Shown piece after piece: positions 17,743-26,297 of a stretch of DNA of 64,000 bases. The notes below the pieces were generated by a model that saw only the letters and a list, made by a program, of their open reading frames with translations, had not been told where the DNA came from and did no database searches. This DNA comes from DGNJ01 sp002388905. Its GTDB lineage: Bacteria > Pseudomonadota > Gammaproteobacteria > Pseudomonadales > Porticoccaceae. Position 1 is the stretch's first letter, and the number at the start of each line of letters is the position of its first letter. Made by a program: the position numbers and the translations under genes. Location: positions 62,001 to 126,000 of the forward strand of contig DAITSJ010000002.1 in NCBI GenBank assembly GCA_036843405.1. Reading direction: 5' to 3'.

Positions 17743-19323
17743 TCAGTGTTCCCGGGTGGCCTCGAAGGACACATCCGGATGGCGCTCCTCGGTGAGGCTC
17801 AGATTGACCCGGGTGGGCGCCAGATAGGTGAGATAACCGCCGCCGTCGATGGCCAGGTTTTCCGGTACCTTGTCCTTCAGTTTCTCCAGGGCCCTGGCGG
17901 AATCGGAATAGACCCACCGGGCGGTGTGCACATTGACGGATTCGTACTGGGCGTCGACACCGTATTCGTCCTTGAGGCGGTAGGCCACCACGTCGAACTG
18001 CAACTGGCCCACGGCGCCCACTACCACATCGTTGCTGTTGATGGGGAAAAATACCTGGGTCGAGCCCTCCTCCGACAACTGTTGCAGGCCCTTATGCAGT
18101 TGCTTGGTCTTGAGGGGGTCGCGCAGCCGGATGCGGCGGAACAGTTCCGGGGCGAAGTGGGGAATGCCGGTAAACTTCAGTTCCTCCCCCTCGGTGAAGG
18201 TATCGCCGATCTGGATGGTGCCGTGGTTGTGAAGGCCGATGATATCCCCGGCAATGGCTTCCTCCACATTGCTGCGCTCCCCGGCCCTGAAGGTCACCGC
18301 ATCGGCGATGCGTACATCCTTGCCCAGGCGCACGTGACGGATTTTCATGCCCTGCCGGTAACTGCCGGAGCACAGCCGCAGGAAGGCGATACGATCCCGG
18401 TGGCGGGGATCCATATTGGCCTGGATCTTGAAAACGAAGCCGCTGAAAGTTTCCTCGCCGGCTTCGACCCGGCGCGTGTCCGCGTCACGGTAGAGGGGCG
18501 GTGGCGCCCTTTCGACAAAATCGTCGAGCATTTCCCGGACGCCGAAATTGCCCAGGGCCGAGCCGAAGAACACTGGCGTCAATTCGCCTCGCAGGTAGGC
18601 TGCCTGGTCGAATTCAGGGGTCGCGCCGCGCACCAGTTCGATTTCGTCGCGGATGGCGTCGTAATCGTAACCCAGCAGCGCCTTCGCCTCGTCGCTGTCC
18701 AGTCCCCGGATGCGCTTATCTTCCGGGATCGTGTGGCCCATGCCGGTCTGGTAGACGTGGATGGTATCGGTGTAGAGGTTGTAGACCCCCTTGAACTGCT
18801 TGCCCATACCCAGTGGCCAGTTCATGGGAGCGGCGGCAATCTTGAGCACCTCCTCCACTTCGTCGAGCACCTCGATGGGCTCGCGAACGTCCCGGTCCAT
18901 TTTGTTGATGAAAGTGAAAATGGGCGTGTCCCGGAGTCGGCAGACATCCATCAGCTTGATGGTCCTGTCTTCCACCCCCTTGGCGCAGTCGATGACCATC
19001 AGCACCGAGTCCACCGCCGTCAGGGTCCGGTAGGTGTCCTCGGAGAAATCCTCGTGGCCCGGGGTGTCCAGCAGGTTGACCACCCGCTCCTTGTAGGGGA
19101 ACTGCATCACCGACGAGGTGACGGAAATGCCGCGCTCCTTTTCCATGGACATCCAGTCGGAGGTGGCGTGACGGTCGCTTTTCTTGCCCTTGACCGTACC
19201 CGCCACCTGGATCAGCTGGCCGAACAGCAGCAGTTTCTCGGTGATGGTGGTCTTACCCGCGTCCGGGTGGGAAATGATGGCGAAGGTCCGCCGCCTGGCG
19301 AGATCCTGCTGAAAGGTACCCAT
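17743..19323 (-). CDS. prfC: Peptide chain release factor 3 (RF3)
   Basis: A 526-residue translational GTPase, the normal length. G1 is SHPDAGKTT, G3 is DTPGHEDF, and G4 is NKMDR. The RF3-specific HATSDWMSMEKERGISVTSS switch region is present. RF3 removes RF1 or RF2 from the ribosome after termination. The ATG at 19323 (GTFQQDLARRRTFAII) is preferred over the one four codons upstream. It begins a two-gene leftward unit with the acyltransferase. Confidence 0.97.
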   Translation of the reverse strand: MGTFQQDLARRRTFAIISHPDAGKTTITEKLLLFGQLIQVAGTVKGKKSDRHATSDWMSMEKERGISVTSSVMQFPYKERVVNLLDTPGHEDFSEDTYRTLTAVDSVLMVIDCAKGVEDRTIKLMDVCRLRDTPIFTFINKMDRDVREPIEVLDEVEEVLKIAAAPMNWPLGMGKQFKGVYNLYTDTIHVYQTGMGHTIPEDKRIRGLDSDEAKALLGYDYDAIRDEIELVRGATPEFDQAAYLRGELTPVFFGSALGNFGVREMLDDFVERAPPPLYRDADTRRVEAGEETFSGFVFKIQANMDPRHRDRIAFLRLCSGSYRQGMKIRHVRLGKDVRIADAVTFRAGERSNVEEAIAGDIIGLHNHGTIQIGDTFTEGEELKFTGIPHFAPELFRRIRLRDPLKTKQLHKGLQQLSEEGSTQVFFPINSNDVVVGAVGQLQFDVVAYRLKDEYGVDAQYESVNVHTARWVYSDSARALEKLKDKVPENLAIDGGGYLTYLAPTRVNLSLTEERHPDVSFEATREH

Positions 19324-19335
19324 AGAGATAAACAA

Positions 19336-19729
19336 CGCTTGCCCAAAGGCGCGGGATTATAGCGCGTCGCTCCGGTGAAGTACCAACCTCAGACCTGTCC
19401 GCGCCCACCATGGCGTGCTAACAAGGGCCTCTCTCGGAAAGAACCTGAGGTTTTTTGGAAATACATGACCTCTGACGGTTTGGGCTGCCCTTCCGGGCCG
19501 GCAACAGCCACCCAGTTCGAGACTCAGGGGTTTGCCCGCCTCCCCGGCGACGGACTTCATGGCGAGTCCCCCTGCCTTCGATACGATGCACCTCGGTGTA
19601 ACAGATTCCCTCGGGTACGATCACAGCAGCAGGAATCGCGGGATACCCGCCGACTGGCCCGAAGGGCAGAATCAGAAAGTTTCTGTTAGGCTCGGAATGC
19701 TACGTCACTGACATGGAAGGCAGGATCAG
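19336..19729. other. Intergenic region between prfC and fadL-type gene
   Basis: No convincing gene: open frames here lack ribosome-binding sites and family resemblance. It must hold the divergent promoters of prfC and the FadL-type gene. Two structures are visible. A long-range stem (AACCTCAG at 19385-19392 with CTGAGGTT at 19445-19452) runs into six T on the plus strand (19451-19456), like the end of a small transcript. A 6-bp inverted repeat CAGAAA-G-TTTCTG lies at 19673-19685, about 45 bases before the FadL-type start. Confidence 0.5.
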
Positions 19730-21055
19730 ATGTATAAAAAGTGTTCCCGACTGGCACTGGCAACCGCCATTGTCACGGCGCCCGTTTTCACCCTGGCGGC
19801 TTCGTTCCAGCTGATGGAACAAAGCCCGGCACAACTGGGCAAGGCATTCGCCGGCACCGCCTCGGACCCGGTCGACGCGACAATAGTATTTTTCAACCCG
19901 GCGGCCATGGCCGACCTGGACCGGCCCGCGATGACCGCCGGTCTGGACGTCACAGTCACCGATGCCGATTTCAGTAACGAAGGGTCAACCTGGCCCGGCT
20001 TCGAGGACGGGACCAGGGAATACGGTCTGCTATCCAACCTCTATGCGGTAATGCCGTTGACCGAATTGTTTGCGCTGGGCTTCGGCGTGACCGCGCCCTT
20101 CGGCCTCGAAAGCAACTACGAAGATGAATGGGTGGGCCGTTACGCGGCAACCCGCAGCGACCTGCTAGTCACCAATTTCAACATCACCGGTGCCTGGGCA
20201 CTAACTGACAAGCTGTCGCTGGGACTGGGCCTCAACTACCAACGCACAGACGTGACACTGGAGAAACAGGTGGACTCCACGCTAGGCGTCGCCCCCGACC
20301 CGGCCACCGACAGCAGCGTAAAGATCGAAGGGGACGATGACGATATTGTTCTCGATGCCAGTGTCTTTTTCAAACCCGCGGAGGGCACCAGACTGGGAAT
20401 ATTATGGCGCCAGGGGGGTGATTTCACATTGAGCGGCAATGCCGAATTCGTCGTCAACGCCGCCTGTACACCCGGCGCCGGCTTCCCCACGGGCGCACCA
20501 CCGGCACCCACCACCGGCACCCTCTGCGCCGGCGCACTCGGCCCGCGGGAAGGAAACATCAAGGCCGAGGTGGAGCTGCCGGACACCATAACACTCAGCC
20601 TCAGCCAGCAGTTGAACGATGCCTGGACCGTGCACGCCGATATCGCCCGGACACGGTGGAGTAGCATCCACAATATAGAGGTGGTTAACATAACCACGGG
20701 CGTCATTGTGGACACACTCGATCTCCAGTACGACGACACCATGCGCTACGCGCTGGGGATCACGCTCGCCACCGAAAGCCCGTGGACCTGGCGTGCCGGC
20801 ATCGCTTTCGACGAGGCGCCCCAGACCGACGCTGAACATGCCACCCCCCGCATTCCGGACGAGGACCGAGCCTGGTTGAGCATTGGCGTCAACTGGGCCT
20901 TGTCGGATAACCTGTCGATTGATATGAGCTACGCCCACCTTTTTTTCGACGAGGCTTCGATCACCGACGTGGACGAAACGTCCGGCCGCCGCTTGTCCGG
21001 CTCGTTTGATAATTCAGTCGATATTCTTGGGGCGCAGGTGAACTGGCGGTTTTGA
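19730..21055 (+). CDS. FadL/TodX-family outer-membrane hydrophobic-substrate channel
   Basis: A 441-residue protein with a signal peptide (cleavage after about residue 23, TLAAS) and the FadL start ASFQLMEQSPAQLGKAFAGTA with its NPAAMA signature (FFNPAAMADLD). The rest alternates as a 14-strand barrel, and the last residue is Phe (QVNWRF), the outer-membrane signal. FadL channels carry long-chain fatty acids; TodX-type relatives carry monoaromatics. Given the catabolic region to the right, either is possible. A Cys pair (ACTPGAG, GTLCAG) in an extracellular loop may form a disulfide. Confidence 0.9.
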   Translation: MYKKCSRLALATAIVTAPVFTLAASFQLMEQSPAQLGKAFAGTASDPVDATIVFFNPAAMADLDRPAMTAGLDVTVTDADFSNEGSTWPGFEDGTREYGLLSNLYAVMPLTELFALGFGVTAPFGLESNYEDEWVGRYAATRSDLLVTNFNITGAWALTDKLSLGLGLNYQRTDVTLEKQVDSTLGVAPDPATDSSVKIEGDDDDIVLDASVFFKPAEGTRLGILWRQGGDFTLSGNAEFVVNAACTPGAGFPTGAPPAPTTGTLCAGALGPREGNIKAEVELPDTITLSLSQQLNDAWTVHADIARTRWSSIHNIEVVNITTGVIVDTLDLQYDDTMRYALGITLATESPWTWRAGIAFDEAPQTDAEHATPRIPDEDRAWLSIGVNWALSDNLSIDMSYAHLFFDEASITDVDETSGRRLSGSFDNSVDILGAQVNWRF

Positions 21056-21310
21056 TAGCGGCATGAAGCCCCACACCGAAAGGACTGGTTTTCGATTCCG
21101 ATGATTTGTAGGTGAATACCAGCCGCCACCCCGGACCTGACCTCTTAGATCGGACCTGCCCCATCGGCAAATCGACCCTGTCATGGAGAAGCGCCAGCGG
21201 AGAAGTCAGTCCGCGTTGCAGCTATTGTCAGACCAGAATCAAGGTGATGTATTAGCTGTCAGCAGGCGTTTTTTTCACTGTTTGCAGACCCCCATACGCC
21301 AATTTATATA

Positions 21311-21661
21311 CTACTGGTTATTCTGCCAGGGCCATTTTCCGGACATCTCTACTTCTAGCGTCAAACTAAGAAACGTGCGTATCAGCACCACGATGGCCAA
21401 AACCCCGATTGACTGAAAGGTCAACTCTACTGCCACTGTATAAATGATGTCAGACGCAATGAGAAATTCAAGACCAACCAAAATCCCACGACCAAGCAAT
21501 TGACGCAATTCCTGGAAGATTGATTCGTTATCATCCTTTTTTATCATCCTGGCTGCAGCGTTAAACAATGCATATAGCGCAAACAATGTAATAGCGCCGA
21601 TTCCAATGGCTTCAATAATTGCGGCGCACCAGGCTGCCACAGGTGCTATAAATTCACTCAT
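21311..21661 (-). CDS. DUF1622 family small membrane protein
   Basis: A 116-residue protein with three hydrophobic helices (about residues 13-35, 56-75 and 81-100) and the family core LGRGILVGLEFLIASDIIYT. The basic/acidic linker MIKKDDNES lies between helices 1 and 2. Function is unknown. A good GGGGAG site precedes the ATG. Base composition is visibly more AT-rich than the surrounding genes, as in the neighbouring YqhA gene. Confidence 0.85.
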   Translation of the reverse strand: MSEFIAPVAAWCAAIIEAIGIGAITLFALYALFNAAARMIKKDDNESIFQELRQLLGRGILVGLEFLIASDIIYTVAVELTFQSIGVLAIVVLIRTFLSLTLEVEMSGKWPWQNNQ

Positions 21662-21738
21662 GTTAACTCCCCATATGCCTGCGAAGGAAAAGCACAGCGG
21701 AGACCGTCAGCCGGGCTCTTCTGCGCCTTGTTAAAAGA

Positions 21739-22035
21739 TTAGTCGCGCCTGGGATACACATGATAGCGATCTACTTGGCGCCAACCCGCTCCGGCCGACA
21801 CTTTCAGGCCTTGGGCCTGAAAATATTTTCTCTCGCGACCAACAGGTGACAACTGGTCATTTCCCGACTCTCGACGATGCGGATTGTACCAACCCTCGAT
21901 GAGCCCGAAGACCGCCTCGCGAGCTTCGCTGTGGCTTCGAAGGGTTCGTCTGTCCAGCAACTCGCACGCCGGTGCGGCAAAGATTCCCGCGGCCATGGCC
22001 GTCGTCAATGGCGAGGTGCCTACTAAGCCGGTCAT
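21739..22035 (-). pseudogene. IS3-family transposase (OrfB) C-terminal remnant
   Basis: The frame contains CELLDRRTLRSHSEAREAV followed by FGLIEGWYNPHRR, which is the characteristic C-terminal block of IS3-family OrfB integrases (usual form: TELL..R.. EAR..IF.YIE.WYN..RRHS.L...SP). The LSP of the usual ending is also present (DQLSPVGRE). The upstream part TTAMAAGIFAAPAC aligns with the usual NA..ESFFATLK but is degenerate, and the catalytic DDE core is absent. This is a dead fragment that marks past insertion. I did not find paired terminal repeats. Confidence 0.7.
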
Positions 22036-22041
22036 CTCCAG

Positions 22042-22518
22042 TCATTTCATCCAGCGCCATGCGAACGTGGAAGCTGCCATAACAATCCCTATGGCTATAC
22101 CCAGGTACAATGTTTCCAGTGTGCCTCCCAACTCAACGGCATGCTCAAGGAACAATATGACCAGAATAACCACAGCAACTTGAATCAAGGTGATTTTCAA
22201 ATCGTGGAAATCTTCAATATGTAGCGCATTGAGTACGTGGCTCTCCTTAACCTTAATTGGTGTTATAAAAAGCCGATACAAGCTGACAGCGATAACTTGC
22301 AAGGTAATTCCGATAAGAAGCAGATCCAGGAGCTTTAAAAGCTTAACAGCCAGCGTCTTCCCTTGGTCTGCGGAAGACGGCAGGTTAACAACAACCTCCT
22401 GAACCATGTGAAAAACAATATTGGCGCAGGATAAATAAATCATAAGGGACAATATTGCCGTCGCAAACACAGCAACATAAACCAGAAATCGACTACTTTG
22501 AAGTATTCGCTCGACCAT
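22042..22518 (-). CDS. YqhA / UPF0114 family membrane protein
   Basis: A 158-residue protein with the UPF0114 pattern: an N-terminal ERILQSSRF.. amphipathic start, four transmembrane helices, and the conserved segment LLIGITLQVIAVSLYRLFI followed by HDLKITLIQVAVVILV. The role is unknown. It sits between the transposase remnant and the broken DUF6512 gene in the AT-richer seam, with all genes leftward. It is intact and of normal length. Confidence 0.88.
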   Translation of the reverse strand: MVERILQSSRFLVYVAVFATAILSLMIYLSCANIVFHMVQEVVVNLPSSADQGKTLAVKLLKLLDLLLIGITLQVIAVSLYRLFITPIKVKESHVLNALHIEDFHDLKITLIQVAVVILVILFLEHAVELGGTLETLYLGIAIGIVMAASTFAWRWMK

Positions 22519-22539
22519 TCACGGCCGCCTCACCTTAAT

Positions 22540-23092
22540 TGACCACGCCATACACAATGCAGCCTGGTTTGTCCACATAGCGGTATATAAGCCTGCCCCG
22601 GTCGAGAAAAATATGACTCATGAAAAAGAAAGTAGCTCGCTGGCCTGAAAGGCAGTGTTGAAAACAGAATCATGGCAAGTATAAGAAGGCTAAAGGCGCC
22701 ATCCGAAACTTTGAACCGAACCCGCGAGCTAGCACAGCGTGACCGAGGAACTCTCCGGTGAAAATCGCGATCGCAAAGATTGTGAGATCCGCCGTCAAAT
22801 GGTGATTCCCTAACAGCGCGGTATACCCATAGAACAGCGCCAAGATCGCGAAGGAAGGGAGCATGCAGCGGATGGCGGTTGCTGGAAGCCAACCAGGGGC
22901 CGGGCCGTAGATTTTGCGTTGAATCGGAGTGAGCGCGAGAGCGGGCCAGAATGCGAGCTTTAGGTGCTCCCACGCACTTTCGCTCGTGGCGACGAAGACA
23001 GCGACGAGGGTGCTTCGAGCGGACCATTCCCAGGTGAAGTGAAGAAGAGAGCCAGCGGAGAAAACGACGATCACGCTCATGAAAGAACGCAT
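22540..23092 (-). pseudogene. DUF6512-like membrane protein, probably frameshifted
   Basis: The first frame (23092 to 22670) starts with GSLLHFTWEWSARSTLVAVF and SESAWEHLKLAFWPAL, the signature of DUF6512 proteins. It stops soon after GFGSKFRMAPLAFLYLP. A neighbouring frame continues the expected last helix and tail (DGAFSLLILAMILFSTLPF, YFLFHESYFSRPGQAYI) to about 22540. A one-base slip near 22700-22730 would join them. I infer a frameshift, natural or from assembly. The N-terminal part covers three to four of the expected helices. Confidence 0.6.
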
Positions 23093-23416
23093 CTTCAGGG
23101 CCTCGCTCAGAGTGAACCTCCGATCCGTTCCCTGATTATCAATGCCGCGCTCACCGGCAATCTTGGAGGGCAGCGTGAAAACCGATGGTCCTGGATCCCC
23201 TCGGCCATGTGGATTTGGACACCACTCAGATCCAAGCCCGTGTCCCGGGACAAGGTTTTTGCCGGGGCGTGAAGTCCGCTCGGTTGAGCACAGGCACGAT
23301 CAGGGCTAGTCCCGCTGCAGAAACCACCGCTTCTCCTATTAGCAATAGGCGATGACGCAAATTCACGGTGCCACACCCGCACGTAGGCGGTAGCAGCCTG
23401 GAAACGGAACCGAGCC
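23093..23416. other. Region without a supported gene
   Basis: Short leftward frames exist (for example 23226-23420, with one hydrophobic run LLLIGEAVVSAAGLALIVPV), but none has a ribosome-binding site or a family match. The hydrophobic run may be debris of a membrane-protein gene. This is the right edge of the AT-richer seam and the point where the catabolic region begins. Confidence 0.4.
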
Positions 23417-24205
23417 TCAACGTTTCCAGGGGTCGCCCATGGCCGAAGCGGGCATCAGCATGTTCTGCATGCCCCCGTCCACAAGGATATTCTCGCCGGT
23501 GATATAGGCCGCTTCCGGGCCCGCCAGAAACGCGATAGCCGCGGCCTGGTGTTCGGGCTGGCCGATCATGTGCAGGGGGTTTTTCTTGGCCGCTTCGGCC
23601 GCCAGCTCCGGCTGCGAGTAGCGCGCATCGGTCATGGCCGTGTGGGTGGAACCGGGAGAGACGGCGTTACACCGGATACCCTCGGGCCCCAGCTCCACGG
23701 CCAACTGCCGGACCATCATGATCAGGGCGGCCTTGCTGGCGCTGTAGGCACCCAGGGGCGGCGTGGGATGAAACCCGGAAATGGAACCGGTGGCAACGAT
23801 GGCGCCTTTGGCTTCCGCCAGGTGTGGGCGGGCCGCCTTGACCAGCAGCCAGGTAGCCCGGGTATTGATGTTAAAGGCCAGTTCGTAATCCTCCACCTCG
23901 ATATCCATCAGGCTGCCGTTCTTGATAACGCCGGCGTTGCTGATCAGGGCATCGATGCCGCCGAACGCCTTGACAGTTGCCTCCACCACCCGGCCGGGCA
24001 CAGAAACGTCGGTAAGGTCGCCTCCGAAAGTTTCCACTTCGGCACCCTCGTCGCGCAACTCCTTAGCCACGCTTTCGAGTTTGTCGGCCTGGAGATCGAC
24101 CAGCATCAGTTGGGTCTTATCGCCACGCTGCCTGGCGTCGTGATGAAGCTTTAACGCTGTGGCCCGGCCGATACCGGCGGCGGAACCCGTAACAATCGCT
24201 CTCAT
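23417..24205 (-). CDS. Short-chain dehydrogenase/reductase (SDR)
   Basis: A 262-residue classical SDR. The cofactor motif is TGSAAGIG (residues 6-13), the NAG motif is SNAGV, the catalytic set is the Ser in TGSISGF with YSASK, and the PG motif is NAVSPGSTHT. The Asp in LVDLQ after strand 2 points to NAD(H) preference. It ends a leftward group (ACAD, MDR reductase, SDR, SDR) in which each gene has its own ribosome-binding site. It probably oxidises an alcohol intermediate; the substrate is unknown. Confidence 0.9.
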   Translation of the reverse strand: MRAIVTGSAAGIGRATALKLHHDARQRGDKTQLMLVDLQADKLESVAKELRDEGAEVETFGGDLTDVSVPGRVVEATVKAFGGIDALISNAGVIKNGSLMDIEVEDYELAFNINTRATWLLVKAARPHLAEAKGAIVATGSISGFHPTPPLGAYSASKAALIMMVRQLAVELGPEGIRCNAVSPGSTHTAMTDARYSQPELAAEAAKKNPLHMIGQPEHQAAAIAFLAGPEAAYITGENILVDGGMQNMLMPASAMGDPWKR

Positions 24206-24291
24206 TGTTCTACCCTCGTCTTGATTGGGCGACCCCTGATGCCAGGGATCGCGTTGTTATTGGTGCGGCAGACCGCGCTGCCCCCTTGCTT

Positions 24292-25068
24292 TCAGTTACA
24301 TCCGGACATGCCGCCGTCCACCGGCAATTCAACCCCGGTGATGTAGGCGCCGGCCCGGGACGACAGGAAGATACACAACCCGACAATATCCTCTGGGCTA
24401 CCCAGGCGGTTCAGGGGAATATTACCCACAAGCTCCCGGGTTTTCTCTTCCTCCTCGCGGATATGGGCGGTCATCTTGGTGGGGAAGTAACCGGGTACGA
24501 TGGCATTGACGGTGATATTGTCGCCGGCAAGGTCCGCGGCCAGCTCCCGCGACAGGTGATGAATTGCCGCCTTGCTGGCGGCATAGGAATACGCGGAAAG
24601 GTGCTGGGGCACCATTCCCGCCAGTGAGCCGATATTGATCACCCGGGCCGGGCTCTCATTGCCGCCGGCTTTGCGCAGTTGCGGCAACAGTTCCCGGATC
24701 AGGGTAAAGGGGCCCTGGACGTTGACCGCCATCACCGGCGCCCACGCCTTGTCCGGAAACTCCTCCAGGGGCGCCCCCCAGGTTCGGCCCGCATTGTTGA
24801 TCAGGATATCGATCTTCTCTTCCTTTTCCTTGAACCGGTTGGCCAGTTCCACCACCGCTTCCGGCGTGTCCAGGGTTGCCGGGATGGCAACGCATTCGCC
24901 GAACTCGCACAGTTCGCTGGCGGACTGCTCGCATACGTCGGGCTTGCGCGACGTGATATAGACCCGTACGCCGGCCTTCACCAGGCCCTCGGCTATCATC
25001 CGCCCCATGCCCTGGGCACCACCGGTAACCAGGGCGACTTTGCCCTCGACACTGAATAAATCGTTCAT
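24292..25068 (-). CDS. Short-chain dehydrogenase/reductase (SDR)
   Basis: A 258-residue SDR preceded by a strong AGGAGGT site. Motifs: TGGAQGMG, NNAGRT, the Ser in NIGSLAG, YAASK, and IVPGYFPT. TSRKPD after strand 2 has basic residues and suggests NADP(H) preference. It lies 27 bases downstream of the MDR reductase and is very likely co-transcribed with it. It is related to the SDRs at 36418 and 60425 in overall organisation. The substrate is unknown. Confidence 0.9.
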   Translation of the reverse strand: MNDLFSVEGKVALVTGGAQGMGRMIAEGLVKAGVRVYITSRKPDVCEQSASELCEFGECVAIPATLDTPEAVVELANRFKEKEEKIDILINNAGRTWGAPLEEFPDKAWAPVMAVNVQGPFTLIRELLPQLRKAGGNESPARVINIGSLAGMVPQHLSAYSYAASKAAIHHLSRELAADLAGDNITVNAIVPGYFPTKMTAHIREEEEKTRELVGNIPLNRLGSPEDIVGLCIFLSSRAGAYITGVELPVDGGMSGCN

Positions 25069-25095
25069 GGCAACTACCTCCTAGCAGACCGCGGA

Positions 25096-26097
25096 TCAGA
25101 TATTGACAATGACCTTGCCCATCTGGTGCTCGTTTTTCAGGTACATCAGGGCATCCACGGCCTGGTCCAGGGTGAACTCCTTGTCGATCACCGGCTTGAG
25201 CTGGTGCTCGCCGACAAAGGCCATCATTTCCTTGAAGTCCTCCGGGGTGCCCATGGCAGAACCGTAGATGGTGGCGTGACGGAAAAAGACTTCCGGGGCG
25301 TTGACCTCGAAAATGGGACCGCCGGTAGGACCGTAAATAACTACCCGGGCACCCATGTTGAGACCGCGCAGGTATTGGCTGAACGACACAGCGGGAGCGC
25401 CATCCACCACCACGTCGATGCCCCGGCTCATTTTGGCCAGCGGTTTGCCCCACTTCTCTTCCTTATAATTGACCCCGCCCTTGGCGCCCATGGCCACGGC
25501 CTCGTCGATTTTTTCCTGGGAACCACTGGTGACATAGACCTCGGCGCCCATGGCCACGGCCAGGCTAAGAGCGGCACCCGCCACCCCGCCACCGATGCCG
25601 GTGATCAGAACTTTGTCGCCTTTCTTGACGTTGGCCTTGACCACCAGGCAGCGCCAGGCGGTGAGTCCCGCAAGGGGCAGTGCCGCCGCCTCGGCGAAAC
25701 TGAAGCCCTCGGGAATGGCCACCACCGTGTCGGCGGGGACACAGATATACTCGGCGAGGGTGCCGGCATAAGGCATGCCAAGACAACCGAACTCCGGCGC
25801 CGGGTAATCGGGATTGTCACCCCAATTGGCGGCGGGATAGAAAACCACTTTTTTGCCCTTCAGGGATTGATCGACACCCTCGCCCAGGGCATCCACCTCG
25901 CCGGCGCCGTCGGCACCCAGGGTGGAGGGCAGTTGCATACCGGGATACTGGCCGATACTCACCCATAGCTCGCGGTGGTTGAGGGCCGCAGCCTTCAGGG
26001 CAATGCGGACTTCGCCGGGACCCGGCTCGGGCAACTCCACGTCGGTGAGCTCGGCGCTTTGCGGGCCCTCGGGCTTGTTGAGTACCAGTGCTTTCAT
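25096..26097 (-). CDS. Zinc-type alcohol dehydrogenase / quinone oxidoreductase-like (MDR)
   Basis: A 333-residue MDR protein. The GroES-like half has ALNHRELWVSIGQYPGM and LGADGAGEV; the Rossmann half has VLITGIGGGVAGAALSLAVA. The usual structural-zinc cysteine cluster and the catalytic Cys are absent, so this is the zinc-independent quinone-oxidoreductase/enoyl-reductase type, which uses NADPH to reduce activated double bonds. It is followed by the SDR at 24292. It is complete. Confidence 0.88.
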   Translation of the reverse strand: MKALVLNKPEGPQSAELTDVELPEPGPGEVRIALKAAALNHRELWVSIGQYPGMQLPSTLGADGAGEVDALGEGVDQSLKGKKVVFYPAANWGDNPDYPAPEFGCLGMPYAGTLAEYICVPADTVVAIPEGFSFAEAAALPLAGLTAWRCLVVKANVKKGDKVLITGIGGGVAGAALSLAVAMGAEVYVTSGSQEKIDEAVAMGAKGGVNYKEEKWGKPLAKMSRGIDVVVDGAPAVSFSQYLRGLNMGARVVIYGPTGGPIFEVNAPEVFFRHATIYGSAMGTPEDFKEMMAFVGEHQLKPVIDKEFTLDQAVDALMYLKNEHQMGKVIVNI

Positions 26098-26227
26098 ACA
26101 GAAATCCTTTACATGCAGGGAATGGATGGATGAATAATTCGTTGTCTGAAAAGTGTATTTTCCCTCTCAGGGACGCTTACGTCCATACCCGGGCGACATC
26201 CGCACCTCAGCCTGCGCCGCGACGGGC

Positions 26228-26270
26228 ACAAAAAAACCCGCCACTGCCGGAGATGCCGGCAGTGGCGGGC
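26228..26270 (-). terminator. Intrinsic terminator after the acyl-CoA dehydrogenase gene
   Basis: A 14-bp perfect stem (26237-26250 with 26256-26269) and five-base loop AGATG, followed on the minus strand by seven T (A-run 26230-26236). It lies just beyond the stop of the dehydrogenase at 26298 and separates it from the MDR-SDR group. Confidence 0.88.
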
Positions 26271-26297
26271 GCTTTGGAAGTGGCGAAAAAGACCGGG

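Noticed and set aside
17746..19362. A 538-codon plus-strand frame over prfC
   Set aside because: It is the shadow of RF3, whose GTPase motifs are unambiguous on the minus strand.
23226..23420. A 64-codon leftward frame with a hydrophobic stretch
   Set aside because: No ribosome-binding site or homology; at most debris of a membrane-protein gene.
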